From Oscillospiraceae bacterium (GTDB lineage Bacteria > Bacillota > Clostridia > Oscillospirales > Ruminococcaceae), in NCBI GenBank assembly GCA_017828975.1, contig JAGAJN010000019.1:1-52524 (forward strand): a stretch of DNA of 52,524 bases, in the 5' to 3' direction. A program made the translations under genes and the position numbers. The notes under the pieces were generated by a model, which saw only the letters and a program-made list of their open reading frames with translations, was not told where the DNA came from and did not search any database. Shown piece by piece: positions 51,293 to 52,524 of this stretch; the stretch's first letter is position 1, and each line of letters starts with the position of its first letter.

Positions 51293-51609
51293 TAATACTA
51301 ATCTTTCATCAATATGTAGACAAAGTGCCAAAATAATTTATATCATTTTACTATTTGCCAATAACAGCCGTTCTGACAGAATTTTTAACTATTTTCCCAT
51401 AGAAATGCAATTATTTTCGTTTCACTAAAATGTAAAGCAGGGTAAAGAGGGCTGAATAAAAGGAAAGGGGATTGCAAGAAAATCTCTGATTTTTGGAAAC
51501 CGTTAGGGGCGGGGGAAACTCCCTGCTTTGCGTTAGGGTTTGTTGTATCCCCCGCCCATATAGTTTCCCCCTTTGCGGGAGAGCCACAAAAGGAACAGAG
51601 GTCACAAAG
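51293..51609. repeat. ~310-bp structured repeat, copy 2
   Basis: Matches 27112-27420 in order and orientation: same opening, 'ACTAAAATGTAAAGCAGGGT', and a nearly identical GC core (51502-51570). The outer helix differs (GGAAAC with GTTTCC) but still pairs, as expected for a selected RNA structure rather than a random duplicate. The tail (GCGGGAG…GTCACAAA) is also shared. Confidence 0.75.
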
Positions 51610-51838
51610 AATTTGAGAGAATAGAGAGCAGAACGGGAAAAAGCCAACTTTCAATACTCACCACAGAAATACACTTGCAAAAAGAGTCTATATGCTGATA
51701 GAAGATTAGTATAAGGATAAAAGCAGAATAGGCAAGGGAAACCAGCGTCACGACCGACGTGATTTCCTCGCTACTTTTTGGCGTATTTTCTGCCGAAAAC
51801 AGAATATGTAAATATTTTGTGAATTCTTCAAAAGCGTA

Positions 51839-51895
51839 TTGCACCTTGGTACAACGTGTGATATAATACAATTACAGCACCTTGGTACTAGGTGC
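51839..51895 (+). promoter_or_regulatory. Promoter with two operator-like palindromes for the RHH/DUF1413 gene
   Basis: TTGCAC (51839-51844), a 17-base spacer and TATAAT (51862-51867). GCACCTTGGTAC is repeated at 51841 and 51877. The second copy is part of a palindrome with GCACCT and AGGTGC arms (51877-51895), and the first has a GCAC…GTGT form. The two copies flank the -10, as in autoregulated antitoxin promoters. Confidence 0.75.
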
Positions 51896-51921
51896 AAATT
51901 AAATATCAGGAGGAATTAGTT

Positions 51922-52269
51922 ATGCCTATCATTAAGCTTTCACTGACCGAGGAAGAATATCAGACACTTGAATCTTCAGCAAAAGAAGAGAAAATGACAG
52001 TTCAGGACTATATAAGATTTAAAATGCTGTCAAAAAGAGTTCCGACTATATTTGAGCCTGAAGAAGCTGTTAGGCGTGCATTGTCAAAATTTGCAAAGGG
52101 AGAGGTTTTTACACTTCCGGATATTTACGGCGAGGAGTGGAGCAAATTGAATCCCCGAATGACAGGCGTGTTTGGAAAAAGATTTTACAACTATGTGGAG
52201 CCTATGTCTGAGATTGAATTTGTGGGTATGACTCACGACAAAAGGCGGGCAGCCTATACGATCAAATAA
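51922..52269 (+). CDS. Ribbon-helix-helix-like protein with DUF1413 C-terminus
   Basis: 115 residues. The N-terminal ~45 ('IIKLSLTEEEYQTLESSAKEEKMTVQDYIRFKML') resembles a MetJ/Arc-type DNA-binding ribbon-helix-helix as used by antitoxins. The C-terminal ~70 ('FTLPDIYGEEWSKLNPRMTGVFGKRFYNYVE') matches my memory of DUF1413. The likely start is ATG-51922 after AGGAGG; the frame opens at 51892. The promoter region has operator-like palindromes it could bind. No toxin-like gene follows on the plus strand; the next features are terminators on the minus strand. Confidence 0.8.
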   Translation: MPIIKLSLTEEEYQTLESSAKEEKMTVQDYIRFKMLSKRVPTIFEPEEAVRRALSKFAKGEVFTLPDIYGEEWSKLNPRMTGVFGKRFYNYVEPMSEIEFVGMTHDKRRAAYTIK

Positions 52270-52290
52270 TTTTAGAATGATGTCTTAGCA

Positions 52291-52330
52291 AAAAAATCCC
52301 GCCCCGCATCGAAACCGACACGGGGCGGGA
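52291..52330 (-). terminator. Rho-independent terminator (minus strand)
   Basis: TCCCGCCCCG (52297-52306) pairs with CGGGGCGGGA (52321-52330). On the minus strand a run of seven T follows. It would end a minus-strand transcript read from the right. Confidence 0.82.
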
Positions 52331-52481
52331 ACACTTATTATCGATTAACCGAAAGAAGAAATTACTTCTTATCGGCAATAGCAGCCTGTGCAGGTGGAGT
52401 AATAGGGATGCTTTCTTGGCAAACAACGGATTATTGCGGATTTCCGCAGGTAAATCCAAAGAATTATTCCCTGATATATGT
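52331..52481 (-). other. 150-base minus-strand segment between two terminators, possible small RNA or decayed ORF
   Basis: The segment is bounded by two minus-strand terminators. On the minus strand the only coding-like signal is a frame that ends '…ITPPAQAAIADKK' with TAA at ~52362, plus another frame containing 'LPAEIRNNPLFAKK' that changes frame. This would fit a frame-shifted protein C-terminus, or an untranslated small RNA. Neither start nor promoter was found. Confidence 0.25.
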
Positions 52482-52511
52482 AAAAAGTCGGGGACTCCCG
52501 AAGGAATCCCC
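52482..52511 (-). terminator. Rho-independent terminator at the right edge (minus strand)
   Basis: GGGGACTCC / GGAATCCCC (52490-52498 with 52503-52511), with five T on the minus strand. It ends a gene entering from outside the window. Confidence 0.75.
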
Positions 52512-52524
52512 GTAGTGTCATCAA

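Noticed and set aside
51602-51871. 89-residue minus-strand frame with hydrophobic stretches
   Set aside because: It starts at a TTG inside the promoter of the 51922 gene, has no RBS, and part of it lies in the repeat at 51293-51609. A weak membrane-protein remnant is possible, but the support is too low.

Overview
The window looks like a chromosomal segment of a Gram-positive, anaerobic clostridium, most likely a Ruminococcus-type gut Oscillospiraceae. This is inferred from an [FeFe]-hydrogenase maturase (HydE), a SpoIIP-type sporulation amidase, BspA-type leucine-rich repeats, a GH74 xyloglucanase lipoprotein, strong AGGAGG-type ribosome binding sites and many TTGACA-17-TATAAT promoters. No rRNA, tRNA or CRISPR array was seen. 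All functions are read from sequence motifs; no database search was run.

Layout. 1-1.9 kb: the end of an IS30-type element (outward-reading transposase start on the minus strand) abuts a secreted-protein gene whose 5' end it seems to have removed. A small membrane protein, a terminator and a decayed coiled-coil gene follow. 1.9-3.4 kb: foldase-like lipoprotein. 3.4-10.9 kb: a six-gene minus-strand operon (unknown protein, BspA-LRR surface protein, MoxR ATPase, DUF58 protein, membrane transglutaminase, HydE). 10.9-12.8 kb: two kinds of palindromic mini-elements around a lipoprotein gene and a small membrane protein. 12.8-21.8 kb: housekeeping-like genes (DUF2935, MATE exporter plus a 37-residue membrane peptide, SGNH esterase, RNase HI, LysR regulator, DUF378 behind a structured leader, Rpn-type nuclease, Ca2+-type P-ATPase). 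21.8-24.6 kb: an HD-GYP membrane protein co-transcribed with a 2TM/TrkA-N-like/RyR protein. 24.7-27.0 kb: GH74. 27.1-27.4 kb: first copy of a ~310-bp structured repeat.

27.5-36.2 kb: a TetR-controlled divergent locus. On one side lie TetR, an S41 protease and a short Hsp90. On the other lie an alpha/beta hydrolase, a free-standing condensation-type acyltransferase, a carrier protein and an acyl-AMP ligase. The two arms share a control region with two TetR-like palindromes. This compact activation/carrier/transfer/hydrolysis set is the best candidate for an undescribed biosynthetic system here.

36.2-45.3 kb: acetate kinase, an XRE-TPR regulator, the NfeD/flotillin pair, a GNAT acetyltransferase, a SpoIIP operon, an XRE regulator with a membrane domain and autoregulatory-looking palindromes, and a DUF445 protein. 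45.4-51.2 kb: a 1918-residue DUF4011/SF1 helicase/Vsr-like nuclease/DUF3320 protein with an N-terminal transglutaminase-like domain, probably an Hhe-like phage-defence protein. 51.3-52.5 kb: the second copy of the structured repeat, a ribbon-helix-helix/DUF1413 protein under its own palindromic operators, and two terminators for minus-strand transcripts.
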